Shown: one piece after another, positions 7,188-15,690 of the stretch
How the letters are laid out: each line of letters starts with the position of its first letter
Position numbering within the stretch: the first letter of the stretch is position 1
Assembly (NCBI GenBank): GCA_036491115.1
Contig: DASXCQ010000083.1
Location: forward strand, 18,185 to 82,184
Direction: 5' to 3'
Length of the DNA stretch: 64,000 nt
From: DATEPR01 sp036491115
Lineage (GTDB): Bacteria; Actinomycetota; Actinomycetes; Mycobacteriales; Pseudonocardiaceae
The notes under the pieces: model-generated
Database searches by the model: none
What the model was told of the DNA's origin: nothing
What the model saw: only the letters and a program-made list of their open reading frames with translations
Program-made: the position numbers and the translations under genes

Positions 7188-8411
7188 TCAGAAGACGCCG
7201 TTCCTGATCGCCAACTGGACGTTCTTGTTGTGCTGCGCCAGGTTCGTCGCGAAGCAGGAGCTACGGTCCTTCTCGCACACCACGAAGAACAGCCACGGGC
7301 CGGACGCCGGCTGGGTGGCGGCCTGGATGGCGTCGGCGCTCGGGCTGGACACCGGGGTCGGCGGCAGGCCGGCATCGGCGTAGGTGTTGTAGGCACCCGC
7401 CTTCGGGCGCTCCGTCGGTGACGTGGCCACCATCGGGCGGTCCAGGCCGTAGTCGACCGTGGCGTCCGACTGCAGTTCCATGCCCTGCTGCAACCGGTTG
7501 TAGAACACCCGCGCGATCTTGGGCATGTCGGCTGTGGTGCCCGCCTCACGCTCCACAATGGATGCCAAGGTGAGCACCTGGTACGGGCTGAAACCGGAGT
7601 TCTGCTGGCTGGCCGACGGCAGGCCGGCCGCCTGCAACTGGGCCGACGACTGGTCCATGATCCGCTTGATGGTCTGCGCGGCCGTCTCGCCGGGCTTCAG
7701 GTCGTAGACGCCGGGCATGATCAGGCCTTCGAGCCGGTGCTTGGCATCCGCGCTGGTCACGCTGGGAATCGCCCAGTCCGGCACGCCCAGGGTGGCCGGG
7801 TCGGTGCTCTCGATCGCGGACCGCAGCTGGGCCACCGACACGCACGTCTTCGTGCCGTTGAGCATCGCGCAGGTGGCATCGGAGATGTGCGTGAGAATGC
7901 CGGGGCTGACCTTGCCCGCGGTGCTCGTCGTGTCGTCCAGCTGCTGGCCACTCTTGATCTCCAGCAGGCCGACCCTGCTCGCCGCCGTGGTGATCAGGCG
8001 GACGGCCGCCGCACCGGACATGTGCTCCTTGAGCACATAGAAACCGGGCTGCACGCTGGCCACCGCCGAGTTGGTCTCGCTCGCCTTCACGAACGCACCC
8101 GAACTCTGCACGATCCCGGCCTGCACCATGTCGTCGCCGATGTCGCTGGTGGTGTCGCCGGGATTGACCTGGAACACCACGTCCTTGGTGCCCGAGCCGA
8201 CGTAGTCGGGATAGTTGCCGATGCCCATGAACTGCTTCACGCCCAGGTAGGCACCGACGGCGATGACCAGCACCAGCGCACCGACGATGGACCACTTCAG
8301 CCCGGTGCGCTTCGTGCGCTTGCGCGGCGGCCGGCCACCGCGGCGGCCTCGGCCGGTCTCGCGCGGGTCGTCCTCGGACAGGTCGTCGAACAGTTCGAGG
8401 CCGTCGTTCAC
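7188..8411 (-). CDS. mltG: Endolytic murein transglycosylase MltG
   Basis: 407-residue single-pass membrane enzyme that cleaves nascent peptidoglycan glycan strands. It has a charged cytoplasmic N-terminus, one TM helix (about 40-60), then a LysM-like subdomain and the YceG domain. The catalytic Glu is in ASIVEREAG, and the DATVDYGLDRP and NTYADAGLPPTPVSSP motifs follow. GTG start at 8411 overlaps the ruvX stop (GTGA). It sits between ruvX and aroE as in most actinobacteria. Confidence 0.93.
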   Translation of the reverse strand: MNDGLELFDDLSEDDPRETGRGRRGGRPPRKRTKRTGLKWSIVGALVLVIAVGAYLGVKQFMGIGNYPDYVGSGTKDVVFQVNPGDTTSDIGDDMVQAGIVQSSGAFVKASETNSAVASVQPGFYVLKEHMSGAAAVRLITTAASRVGLLEIKSGQQLDDTTSTAGKVSPGILTHISDATCAMLNGTKTCVSVAQLRSAIESTDPATLGVPDWAIPSVTSADAKHRLEGLIMPGVYDLKPGETAAQTIKRIMDQSSAQLQAAGLPSASQQNSGFSPYQVLTLASIVEREAGTTADMPKIARVFYNRLQQGMELQSDATVDYGLDRPMVATSPTERPKAGAYNTYADAGLPPTPVSSPSADAIQAATQPASGPWLFFVVCEKDRSSCFATNLAQHNKNVQLAIRNGVF

Positions 8412-8950
8412 GACGTCACCTCATCGGAACCGGAACCGGCACGCAGGGCCGCGGCCCGCCCGTCGATCCAGCCCTGCAGGATCTCCACCGCGGCGGCCTG
8501 GTCGACCACGGCCCGCTGCTGGCGTCCTTTGACCCCTTGGGTGGACAGCATCCTGGCCGCCGTCACGGTGGTCAGCCGCTCGTCGGCCAGACGCACCGGC
8601 ACCGGGGCGATCCGGCCGGCCAGCGCCTCCGCGTACGCCTGCGCGGTCAGCGCGGCCGGACCGGTCCGGCCGGCCAGGGTTCTCGGCAGGCCAACGACCA
8701 CTTCGACCACCTCATGCTCCTCGACGAGGGCGGCGATCCGGTCGAGATCGCGGCCAGCCCGCTCATCCCTCGACAGGGTAACGAGTGGGGTGGCCAGAAC
8801 CGGGCTCGGATCACTGAGGGCAACACCGACCCGGACAGAGCCGACATCGACGCCCAGTCGCCTCCCCCGACCGGGGTCATCGACACCGGGGCGGTCCGGA
8901 CCTCGTCCGACCGCCCCGGTGTCCCGCTCACGTCGTGGCCGCCTACTCAC
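8408..8950 (-). CDS. ruvX: Holliday junction resolvase-like YqgF/RuvX
   Basis: 180-residue RNase H-fold protein of the RuvX family, implicated in pre-16S rRNA 5' maturation and/or junction resolution. Motifs: LGVDVGSVRVGVALSD (first catalytic Asp), VVEVVVGLPRTLAGR and VDQAAAVEILQGW near the C-terminus; DERLTT carries the second acidic pair. The GTG at 8950 is chosen because the frame further upstream lies inside alaS; the N-terminal 34 residues before LGVDVG are longer than usual, so a shorter start cannot be excluded. Confidence 0.9.
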   Translation of the reverse strand: MSRRPRRERDTGAVGRGPDRPGVDDPGRGRRLGVDVGSVRVGVALSDPSPVLATPLVTLSRDERAGRDLDRIAALVEEHEVVEVVVGLPRTLAGRTGPAALTAQAYAEALAGRIAPVPVRLADERLTTVTAARMLSTQGVKGRQQRAVVDQAAAVEILQGWIDGRAAALRAGSGSDEVTS

Positions 8951-8978
8951 GTCGGCCAGTGTCGCCCATCGACCCGGC

Positions 8979-11639
8979 TCATCGCGTGGCCAATCCGCCG
9001 CGCAGCGCCTCGATCGCCGCCGGCACACCGTCCGGCCGGCTGCCGCCGCCCTGCGCCAGGTCCGGCTTGCCGCCGCCGCGCGCCTCGATCGCCTGCGCGA
9101 ACGACGGCACCAGCTCGCCCGCCGCGACGCCCTGTTCCCTGGCCGCCGCCGTGGTGGCCACCACGAAGTTGACCTTGCCGTCCGCCGCCGAGAACAACGC
9201 CACCACACCGGGCCGCTCGCCCAGCCGGTTGCGCACCTCGCCAGCCAGCGTGCGCAGGTCGCCACCGGCGACGCCGTCGGGCACCGCCGTCGCGACCAGC
9301 GCGACACCGGACACGTCCCGCGCACCGCCCGCCAGGTCGCCCGCTGACGAGAGCAGTCGCTCGCCGCGCAGCCGCTCCAGTTCCTTCTCCGCGTCCCGCA
9401 GCCTGCCGACCAGCGCCTCGACCCTGGCCGGCACCTCGCCGTCCGGCACCTTCAGCAGCAACGCCAGGTTCTGCACCAGCGCCCGCTCCTTCGCCAGGTA
9501 CTGGAACGCCTCCAGGCCGGTGTACGCCTCGATGCGCCGCACACCGGAGCCGATGGACGACTCGCCGAGCAGCGCGATCGACCCGATCTGCGACGAGTGC
9601 TCGACATGCGTGCCACCACAGAGCTCGCGCGACCACGGGCCGCCGATCTCCACCACACGGACCGTCTCGTCGTAGGTCTCGCCGAACAGCGCCAGCGCGC
9701 CGAGTTCCTGCGCGCCACCCATCGACGTGTAGACCACGCGCACCGGCAGGTCCTTGCGGATCGCCAGGTTGGAGACCTCTTCGATCTCGCTGCGCGTCTC
9801 CGGCGACAGCCCGCCCTGCCAGGCGAAGTCCAGGCGCAGGTAGCCGGGCTTGTTGTAGGAGCCGCTCTGCAGCGCGGTCGGGCCGAGCACCTGGCGCAGC
9901 GCCGCGTGCACCACGTGGGTGCCGGAGTGGCCCTGCCGCGCGCCGGTCCGCCACTCGGGGTCGACCTGCGCGAGCACGTGCTGGCCCTCGGTGACCTCGC
10001 CGCCGCGTACCCGCACCTGGTGCACCCACAGCTTGCGGGCCACCTTCTGCACGTCCAGCACCTCGAGATCGGTGCTGTCCGCGGTGATCACGCCCGCGTC
10101 GCTGTCCTGGCCGCCGGACTCCGCGTACAGCGGGGTGCGGTCCAGCACGACCTCGACGATCTCGCCCTCGTGCGCGTCCCGAACCCGCTCGCCGTCGCGG
10201 ACGATGCCGCGCACGACCGCCTCGGTGGCGAGCTGCTCGTAGCCGGTGAAGTCGGTCTCGCCCAACGCGAGCAGGTCGCGGTAGACCGTGCGGTCGCCGT
10301 GCCCGGTGCGCCGCTTCGCCGCGTCCGCCTTGGCCCGCTCCCGCTGTTCGGCCATCAGCCTGCGGAACCCGTCCTCGTCGACGGTGAGGCCCTGCTCGGA
10401 CGCCATCTCCAGGGTCAGGTCGATCGGGAAGCCGTAGGTGTCGTGCAACTGGAACGCCTTGGCGCCGGGCAGTCGCTCGCCGCCCGCCTTGCGGGTCTGG
10501 TCGACCGCCAGGTCGAAGATGCGCGAGCCACTGGTCAGCGTGGTGAGGAAGGCGTCCTCCTCGGCCCGGATCACCGAGTCGATGCGCGGGAAGTCGGTGA
10601 CCAGCTCGGGATAGGACGGTCCCATCTCGTCGCGCACCACCGCCGCGAAGTCGCCGAGCACCGGTTCGTGCACGCCGAGCAGGCGGGAGGACCGGACGAT
10701 GCGGCGCAGCAGCCTGCGCAGCACGTAGCCACGCGCCTCGTTGCCCGGCGTCACGCCGTCGCCGATCAGCATCACGCCGCTGCGCGCGTGGTCGGCGATC
10801 ACCCGGAACCGGACGTCGTCGGTCTTGTCCGCGCCGTACCGCTTGCCGGACAGCTGCTCCGCCTTGGTGATCACCGAGCGGACCAGGTCGGTCTCGTAGA
10901 CGTTCTCCACGCCCTGCAGGAGGGTGGCGACGCGCTCGATGCCCATGCCGGTGTCGATGTTCTTCGCCGGCAGCTCGCCGATCACCGGGAAGCCCTTCTT
11001 CGGGCTCTGCTCCCCCCGGATGTTCTGCATGAAGACCAGGTTCCAGATCTCCAGGAACCGTTCCTCATCCACGACCGGGCCGCCGTCGCGGCCGTACTGC
11101 GGACCGCGGTCGAAGAAGATCTCCGAGCACGGGCCGCACGGGCCGGGCACGCCCATGTCCCAGAAGTTGTCCTCGGCGCCCCGCCGCTGAATGCGGTGCT
11201 CGGGCAGGCCGCTGACGGTCCGCCACAGTTCGAACGCCTCGTCGTCGTCGTGGTAGACGGTGGGCCAGACGCGGTCCGGGTCGAAGCCGTAGCCGCCCTC
11301 GGTGACCGGGGACGTGATCAGCTCCCAGGCGAGCCGGATCGCGCCCTCCTTGAAGTAGTCGCCGAAGGAGAAGTTGCCGGCCATCTGGAAGAACGTGTTG
11401 TGCCGGGTGGTCTTGCCGACCTCGTCGATGTCCGGCGTGCGCACGCACTTCTGCACGCTGGTCGCGCGCGGCCACGGCGGCGGCGCCTCGCCCAGGAAGT
11501 ACGGCTTGAACGGCACCATGCCCGCGTTCACGAACAGCAGGTTGGGGTCGTCCAGGAGCAGGGAGGCGCTGGGCACGACCGTGTGCCCGTTGCGTTCGAA
11601 GTGATCTCGGAAGCGCTTGATGATCTCGTGGGTCTGCAC
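8979..11639 (-). CDS. alaS: Alanyl-tRNA synthetase
   Basis: 886 residues, full length. The class II catalytic core is at the N-terminus (FVNAGMVPFKPYFLG, then RHNTFFQMAGNFSFGDYFK). The editing domain has HSGTHVVHAALRQVLG and CGGTHVEHSSQIGS, the zinc-dependent deacylation motifs, and a C-terminal oligomerisation/C-Ala domain ends at GGLATR. GTG at 11639 is preceded by GAGGA 8 nt upstream. It is the first gene of alaS-ruvX-mltG-aroE. Confidence 0.97.
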   Translation of the reverse strand: MQTHEIIKRFRDHFERNGHTVVPSASLLLDDPNLLFVNAGMVPFKPYFLGEAPPPWPRATSVQKCVRTPDIDEVGKTTRHNTFFQMAGNFSFGDYFKEGAIRLAWELITSPVTEGGYGFDPDRVWPTVYHDDDEAFELWRTVSGLPEHRIQRRGAEDNFWDMGVPGPCGPCSEIFFDRGPQYGRDGGPVVDEERFLEIWNLVFMQNIRGEQSPKKGFPVIGELPAKNIDTGMGIERVATLLQGVENVYETDLVRSVITKAEQLSGKRYGADKTDDVRFRVIADHARSGVMLIGDGVTPGNEARGYVLRRLLRRIVRSSRLLGVHEPVLGDFAAVVRDEMGPSYPELVTDFPRIDSVIRAEEDAFLTTLTSGSRIFDLAVDQTRKAGGERLPGAKAFQLHDTYGFPIDLTLEMASEQGLTVDEDGFRRLMAEQRERAKADAAKRRTGHGDRTVYRDLLALGETDFTGYEQLATEAVVRGIVRDGERVRDAHEGEIVEVVLDRTPLYAESGGQDSDAGVITADSTDLEVLDVQKVARKLWVHQVRVRGGEVTEGQHVLAQVDPEWRTGARQGHSGTHVVHAALRQVLGPTALQSGSYNKPGYLRLDFAWQGGLSPETRSEIEEVSNLAIRKDLPVRVVYTSMGGAQELGALALFGETYDETVRVVEIGGPWSRELCGGTHVEHSSQIGSIALLGESSIGSGVRRIEAYTGLEAFQYLAKERALVQNLALLLKVPDGEVPARVEALVGRLRDAEKELERLRGERLLSSAGDLAGGARDVSGVALVATAVPDGVAGGDLRTLAGEVRNRLGERPGVVALFSAADGKVNFVVATTAAAREQGVAAGELVPSFAQAIEARGGGKPDLAQGGGSRPDGVPAAIEALRGGLATR

Positions 11640-11714
11640 GTGGATTCCTCGCGGGAGCGGTGGACTACGGGACGCGGAGGCGGCGAATGGCCAGGCTCGC
11701 GCTACCGGCGAGCG

Positions 11715-12053
11715 TCAGCCATTCGCCCGGCGAGCTCGCGCGCCGGTCGAACGACGGGCGGTGGGTGCACTGGCACGCAGCGTCTGTTCGGCAGCGTGCA
11801 ACGCGTGCCGAGGGCTCGGGTTGATGCCCGTTCGCCGTTCCACCGTCTCCGTCAGTTCCTGCTCGCGTTCGGCCATGCCGGCCCTGATGTCCGCACCGAA
11901 GGTGCCCAACGCGCCGGCCAGTTCGCCCAGCGCGTCACCAAGATTACCAGCGACGCCGGCCGGAGTTGCCTGCCGCACGGCCTGTCCCGCCTTGCGCGAC
12001 ACGACGACGCCCACCGCGACTCCGACCCCGAGCCAGAACAGCCGTTTGGTCAC
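11715..12053 (-). CDS. DUF6167-like short membrane protein
   Basis: 112 residues. One N-terminal hydrophobic helix (FWLGVGVAVGVVVS) is followed by an amphipathic Ala-rich stretch and a basic tail. It resembles the small actinobacterial DUF6167 proteins found next to DUF948 genes upstream of alaS, although the family name is from memory. Start GTG at 12053 overlaps the stop of the DUF948 gene. No function is known; by context it works with the DUF948 protein at the membrane. Confidence 0.72.
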   Translation of the reverse strand: MTKRLFWLGVGVAVGVVVSRKAGQAVRQATPAGVAGNLGDALGELAGALGTFGADIRAGMAEREQELTETVERRTGINPSPRHALHAAEQTLRASAPTARRSTGARARRANG

Positions 12054-12457
12054 TTCCTGCCTCCGCGTCGGCCCTTGCGGGAATGCCGGCCCGGTCCCTC
12101 CGCCGCTGCCTTGCGGCGCGCCCGCACCGCCCTGCTGATGCCGTAGGACAGCGCGGCCGCCTTCACCAGCGGGCCGCCCAGGGTCGCGGTGAACAGCGAC
12201 GTCATGGCGGAGACGTTGCCGGTGACCGCGCGGGCGTTGGCCGTGATGCCGTCCACCCGCTCCAGCTGCGTGTTGACGTGGTCGAAGGTGGTGTTGGCGC
12301 CGTTGAACAGCGGGTCGGAGTTCTCCACTGCCTTGCGGATCGCGATGGTGGCCTCGTCCAGGGTCCGGCCCAGCTTGATCAGGGGCACCGCCAGCAGCAG
12401 CACCAGCAGCACGAAGGCGCCTGCGGCGACGAGTGCGGCGATCTGCCCTGCCGACAC
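12050..12457 (-). CDS. DUF948 domain membrane protein
   Basis: 135 residues with an N-terminal TM helix (IAALVAAGAFVLLVLLLAVPLI), then a helical region resembling the DUF948/methyl-accepting-like coiled segment (LDEATIAIRKAVENSDPLFNG, VNTQLERVDGITAN) and a strongly basic tail. GTG at 12457 has GGGAGG 5 nt upstream. It precedes the DUF6167-like gene with a GTGA overlap and alaS downstream. Function unknown. Confidence 0.85.
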   Translation of the reverse strand: MSAGQIAALVAAGAFVLLVLLLAVPLIKLGRTLDEATIAIRKAVENSDPLFNGANTTFDHVNTQLERVDGITANARAVTGNVSAMTSLFTATLGGPLVKAAALSYGISRAVRARRKAAAEGPGRHSRKGRRGGRK

Positions 12458-12554
12458 GAATCCTCCCGGGGGAACGGCCTGACCGCGCAGGTTCGTGCCG
12501 CGCGATGGCGGTCAGGTTACCGCGCCGACCCCGGTCCAGCCCGACCGGCCGTGA

Positions 12555-13934
12555 TCAACCGGAGGGCGCGTCGGAGTCCGTGCCCCGGACCACGCGCCGC
12601 AGCTTGGGCAGTCGCTCGGCGATCACCCGCTCGGCGCCGCGCTGGGTCGGCCGGTAGTAGTCGCGGCCCACCAGCTCGTCCGGCGGGTACTGCTGGGTGG
12701 GCACGCCGTCGGGCACGTCGTGCGGGTACTGGTAGCCCTGGGCGTTGCCCAGCCGGGCCGCGCCCGCGTAGTGACCGTCGCGCAGCTGCGGCGGGACCGT
12801 GCCGACCGCACCGCCCCGCACGTCGGCCAGCGCGGCGTCCACGGCCGTCACGATCGCGTTGGACTTGGGCGCGGTGGCCAGGTGGACGGTGGCCTGGGCG
12901 AGCGCCAGGCGGGCCTCGGGCATGCCGATCAGCTGCACGGCGGCGGCAGCCGCGGTGGCGGTCTGCAGCGCGGTGGGGTCGGCCATGCCGACGTCCTCGC
13001 TGGCGTGCACGACCAGCCTGCGGGCGATGAACCGCGGGTCCTCCCCCGCCTCGATCATCCTGGCCAGGTAGTGCAGCGCGGCATCCACGTCGGAACCGCG
13101 GATCGACTTGATGAAGGCGCTGATCACGTCGTAGTGCTGGTCGCCGTCCCGGTCGTAGCGGACGGCGGCGCGGTCCACGGCCGCCTCGACGGTGGCCAGG
13201 CCGATCTCGTCGGCTCCGGTGGACGTGGCGGCCTCGGCGGCGGCCTCCAGCGCGGTGAGCGCCCGCCGTGCGTCCCCGACGGCCAGGCGGACCAGGTGGT
13301 CCTCGGCATCGGCGGCCAGCCGCAGCGCGCCGCCCAGGCCGCGCCGATCGGCCGCCGCGCGGCGCACCAGGGCCCGCACGTCGCCATCGGTCAACGGCCG
13401 TAGCTGGAGCACCAGCGACCGGGACAGCAGCGGCGACACGACGGCGAAGGACGGGTTCTCGGTGGTGGCGGCCACCAGCAGGACCGTCCGGTCCTCCACG
13501 GCGCCCAGCAGGGCGTCCTGCTGCGTCTTGGAGAAGCGGTGCACCTCGTCGATGAACAGCACCGGCGCCTGGCCGCCCGAGCGCAGCCGCAGCCGGGCCT
13601 CGTCGATCACGGCCCGGACTTCCTTCACACCCGCCGACAGCGCGGAGAGCGCGACGAACCGGCGGCCGGTGGCCTGCGAGACGAGGGTGGCCAGGGTGGT
13701 CTTGCCGGTGCCCGGTGGACCGTAGAGCAGCACCGAGGCCGGCGCGGCTCCCTCCACCAGCCGCCGCAGCGGAGCACCGGGGCCGAGCAGGTGGTCCTGG
13801 CCCACCACCTCGTCCAACGAGCTCGGCCGCATGCGTACGGCCAATGGCGCGTTGGCCCCGCCGCCGGTTCCGGCGACGCCGGAACGGGAGCCCGCCGCGC
13901 CGTCCGGCTCATCCCCGAACAGACCGTCCTGCAC
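12555..13934 (-). CDS. rarA: Replication-associated recombination protein A (AAA+ ATPase)
   Basis: 459 residues, cytoplasmic AAA+ ATPase of the RarA/MgsA/WRNIP1 family acting at stalled replication forks. Walker A GPPGTGKTTLATLV is at about residue 72, Walker B LFIDEVHRFSKTQQD at about 125, sensor 1 is VAATTENPSF, and the C-terminal tetramerisation domain contains YDVISAFIKSIRGSD and PHDVPDGVPTQQYPPD. GTG at 13934. A TAGCAT element 8 nt upstream of the GTG could serve a leaderless transcript, but the -35 is poor. Divergent from the MFS gene across 148 bp. Confidence 0.94.
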   Translation of the reverse strand: MQDGLFGDEPDGAAGSRSGVAGTGGGANAPLAVRMRPSSLDEVVGQDHLLGPGAPLRRLVEGAAPASVLLYGPPGTGKTTLATLVSQATGRRFVALSALSAGVKEVRAVIDEARLRLRSGGQAPVLFIDEVHRFSKTQQDALLGAVEDRTVLLVAATTENPSFAVVSPLLSRSLVLQLRPLTDGDVRALVRRAAADRRGLGGALRLAADAEDHLVRLAVGDARRALTALEAAAEAATSTGADEIGLATVEAAVDRAAVRYDRDGDQHYDVISAFIKSIRGSDVDAALHYLARMIEAGEDPRFIARRLVVHASEDVGMADPTALQTATAAAAAVQLIGMPEARLALAQATVHLATAPKSNAIVTAVDAALADVRGGAVGTVPPQLRDGHYAGAARLGNAQGYQYPHDVPDGVPTQQYPPDELVGRDYYRPTQRGAERVIAERLPKLRRVVRGTDSDAPSG

Positions 13935-14082
13935 GTTACGAGATGCTATGCGTCGACTACGACGGACATCCGAAGGCGGTACGCCACTCGCCGACTGTTA
14001 ATCAGTATGTCGGCCCAACGGCTTTTCCTCGGTCCGCCGGACAGGTAGAACTAGACCCTATGTGTTGAGGGGGTGACGCTTG

Positions 14083-15333
14083 GTGTCCGACCAGCGGGAC
14101 GGGCAGGTGAAGTTCCGCGACGTCTTCCGGGTCGGCGAGTTCCAGGCACTCTGGTCAGCGCTTGTGCTGTCCATTGTGGGGGATCAACTCGCCAGGGTGG
14201 CGCTTGCCCTGCTGGTTTTCGCGCGCACCGATTCGGCGGCCCTGACGGCCCTGACGTACGCGCTCACCTTCCTGCCCGACCTGATCGGCGGCCCGCTCCT
14301 GTCCGGGTTGGCCGACCGGTTCCCGAGGCGTGAGGTCATGGTCGTGGCCGACCTGTCCCGCGCCGGCCTGGTCGCGTTGATGGCCATTCCCGGCATGCCG
14401 CTGGTCATGGTGTGCGTGCTGCTGGTGATCGTGCAGCTGTTCGCGTCGCCGTTCAACGCGGCCCGAGGCGCTGTGCTGCCGGCCATGTTGGTCGGGGACA
14501 CGTTCGTCGCCGGCCAGGCTGTGGTCAACATCACTTACCAGACGGGCCAATTGTTCGGTTACGTCACCGGTGGGGTTCTCGTCGAGTTCACCGGCCCGTA
14601 CGTGGCGTTGCTCATCGACGCCGCGACGTTCGTCGCGTCTGCGCTACTGGTGCGGCTGGGCACGGCGTCCCGGCCGGCATCCCGTAACGGCACCGGGGCT
14701 CCGATGAGTCACGCGAGGGCGACCATGCGCTCGCTGCGGGCCGGCACCGACCTGGTGTGGCGCGATCGCAACCTGCGCGCACTCGTCGGCCTGGCCTGCA
14801 TCTGCGGCTTCTACGTGATCGGCGAGGGCCTCGCGGTGCCGTATGCGCACGAGTTGGGCGGCGGTGCGCTCACCGCCGGTCTCCTGTTCGCCGCGTTCCC
14901 GTTCGGCAACGCCGTGGGCATGGTGCTGTTGCTGCGACTGGTCTCACCGCAGGGACGGCTCCGGCTGCTGGGTCCGCTGGCGATCGCGGCCTGCGCCGTG
15001 CTGATCATCTGTCTGGCGCATCCGAACCTGGTCGGCACGCTGATCGTGCTGGCGCTGTCCGGAGCGGCGGCGTCCCACCAGACGGTCGCCGCTGCGGCAT
15101 TTGTCGGCGCTGTCCCGGATTCGAGCCGCGGTCAGGCGTACGGCCTGGCCAATACCAGCATCCGAGTGGCCCAGGGCCTGGGGGTGGTCCTGGCCGGCCT
15201 CGTCGCGGACAGTGTCGCGCCGTCGATGGTGGTCGGGATCTTCGGGGGGATCGGTGTGCTGGTGGCGATGGCCGCCGCGGCGGCCTATCACCGCGCAAGG
15301 CACACAGTGTCCATCAGTCCTGTCGAAGCGTGA
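14083..15333 (+). CDS. Major facilitator superfamily transporter
   Basis: 416 residues with 10-12 hydrophobic helices. The N-terminal FRVGEFQALWSALVLSIVGDQ and the inter-helix SGLADRFPRREVMVVADL (motif A, GxxADRxxRR) mark an MFS drug/solute exporter of the actinobacterial MdfA/EntS-like group. A GTG at 14083 has GAGGGGGT 8 nt upstream; a TTG one codon earlier (14080) is equally possible. The substrate is unknown. It stands alone, divergent from rarA and 356 bp from the GGDEF gene. Confidence 0.85.
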   Translation: MSDQRDGQVKFRDVFRVGEFQALWSALVLSIVGDQLARVALALLVFARTDSAALTALTYALTFLPDLIGGPLLSGLADRFPRREVMVVADLSRAGLVALMAIPGMPLVMVCVLLVIVQLFASPFNAARGAVLPAMLVGDTFVAGQAVVNITYQTGQLFGYVTGGVLVEFTGPYVALLIDAATFVASALLVRLGTASRPASRNGTGAPMSHARATMRSLRAGTDLVWRDRNLRALVGLACICGFYVIGEGLAVPYAHELGGGALTAGLLFAAFPFGNAVGMVLLLRLVSPQGRLRLLGPLAIAACAVLIICLAHPNLVGTLIVLALSGAAASHQTVAAAAFVGAVPDSSRGQAYGLANTSIRVAQGLGVVLAGLVADSVAPSMVVGIFGGIGVLVAMAAAAAYHRARHTVSISPVEA

Positions 15334-15358
15334 CAGGGCACCGGACCCGCACTGCTAC

Positions 15359-15388
15359 CGCCACTGAATGTCCCGCCACTGAATGTCC
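15359..15388 (+). repeat. Two perfect tandem copies of a 15-bp unit
   Basis: CGCCACTGAATGTCC occurs twice without a gap (15359-15373 and 15374-15388), 26 bp after the MFS stop. The second copy, with the preceding C and the following TTGGCGG, can also pair CCGCCA/TGGCGG as a small hairpin. The rest of the 15334-15689 gap holds the promoter described below and nothing coding that I trust. Confidence 0.7.
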
Positions 15389-15633
15389 TTGGCGGCTGCC
15401 CGGCTTGTGGTGTTCATCGGATTCCTCCACAAATCTGCTGGCAAGATCGACGTCCGCGGGCCGGCGACGGGTGGTGCCCGGCCTGTGGGGCGGCCACGCG
15501 GCCACGGTTGGCTGGCAGGCCAGGGCGTGGGCGGGTGGTCCCACCGTTAGATGATGTCACTCGCGGCGTCATTGCGGTACATAACGAATGTCAGCTCCTA
15601 TAGTGACGCATTGTGCTCACCCGAACGGCGTAG

Positions 15634-15649
15634 AGTTTTCCGGAAAACT
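15634..15649 (+). promoter_or_regulatory. Perfect 16-bp palindrome upstream of the diguanylate cyclase promoter
   Basis: AGTTTTCCGGAAAACT is identical on both strands. It ends 4 bp before a GTGACC (15654-15659) / 17 bp / TACTGT (15677-15682) promoter. Position and perfect symmetry suggest the operator of a dimeric regulator. I do not recognise the cognate protein. Confidence 0.55.
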
Positions 15650-15653
15650 GCGC

Positions 15654-15690
15654 GTGACCAGTCATCTCCGGTCGGCTACTGTCCATTGTG
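15654..15690 (+). promoter_or_regulatory. Promoter for a leaderless diguanylate cyclase transcript
   Basis: GTGACC, a 17-bp spacer, TACTGT and then 7 bp lead exactly to the GTG at 15690. This is the spacing expected when transcription begins at the start codon. No ribosome binding site precedes any of the three possible starts, which supports a leaderless mRNA. Confidence 0.5.

Noticed and set aside
8386..8398. TCGAACAGTTCGA near the mltG start as a possible LexA box.
   Set aside because: The half-sites are separated by 1 nt rather than 4, and it lies inside the coding sequence of a cell-wall gene in the middle of an operon.
15314..15544. 76-residue minus-strand frame containing a GHSVAGHSVAV repeat.
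   Set aside because: Its repeat is simply the translated 15-bp tandem duplication, and no start signal is visible.
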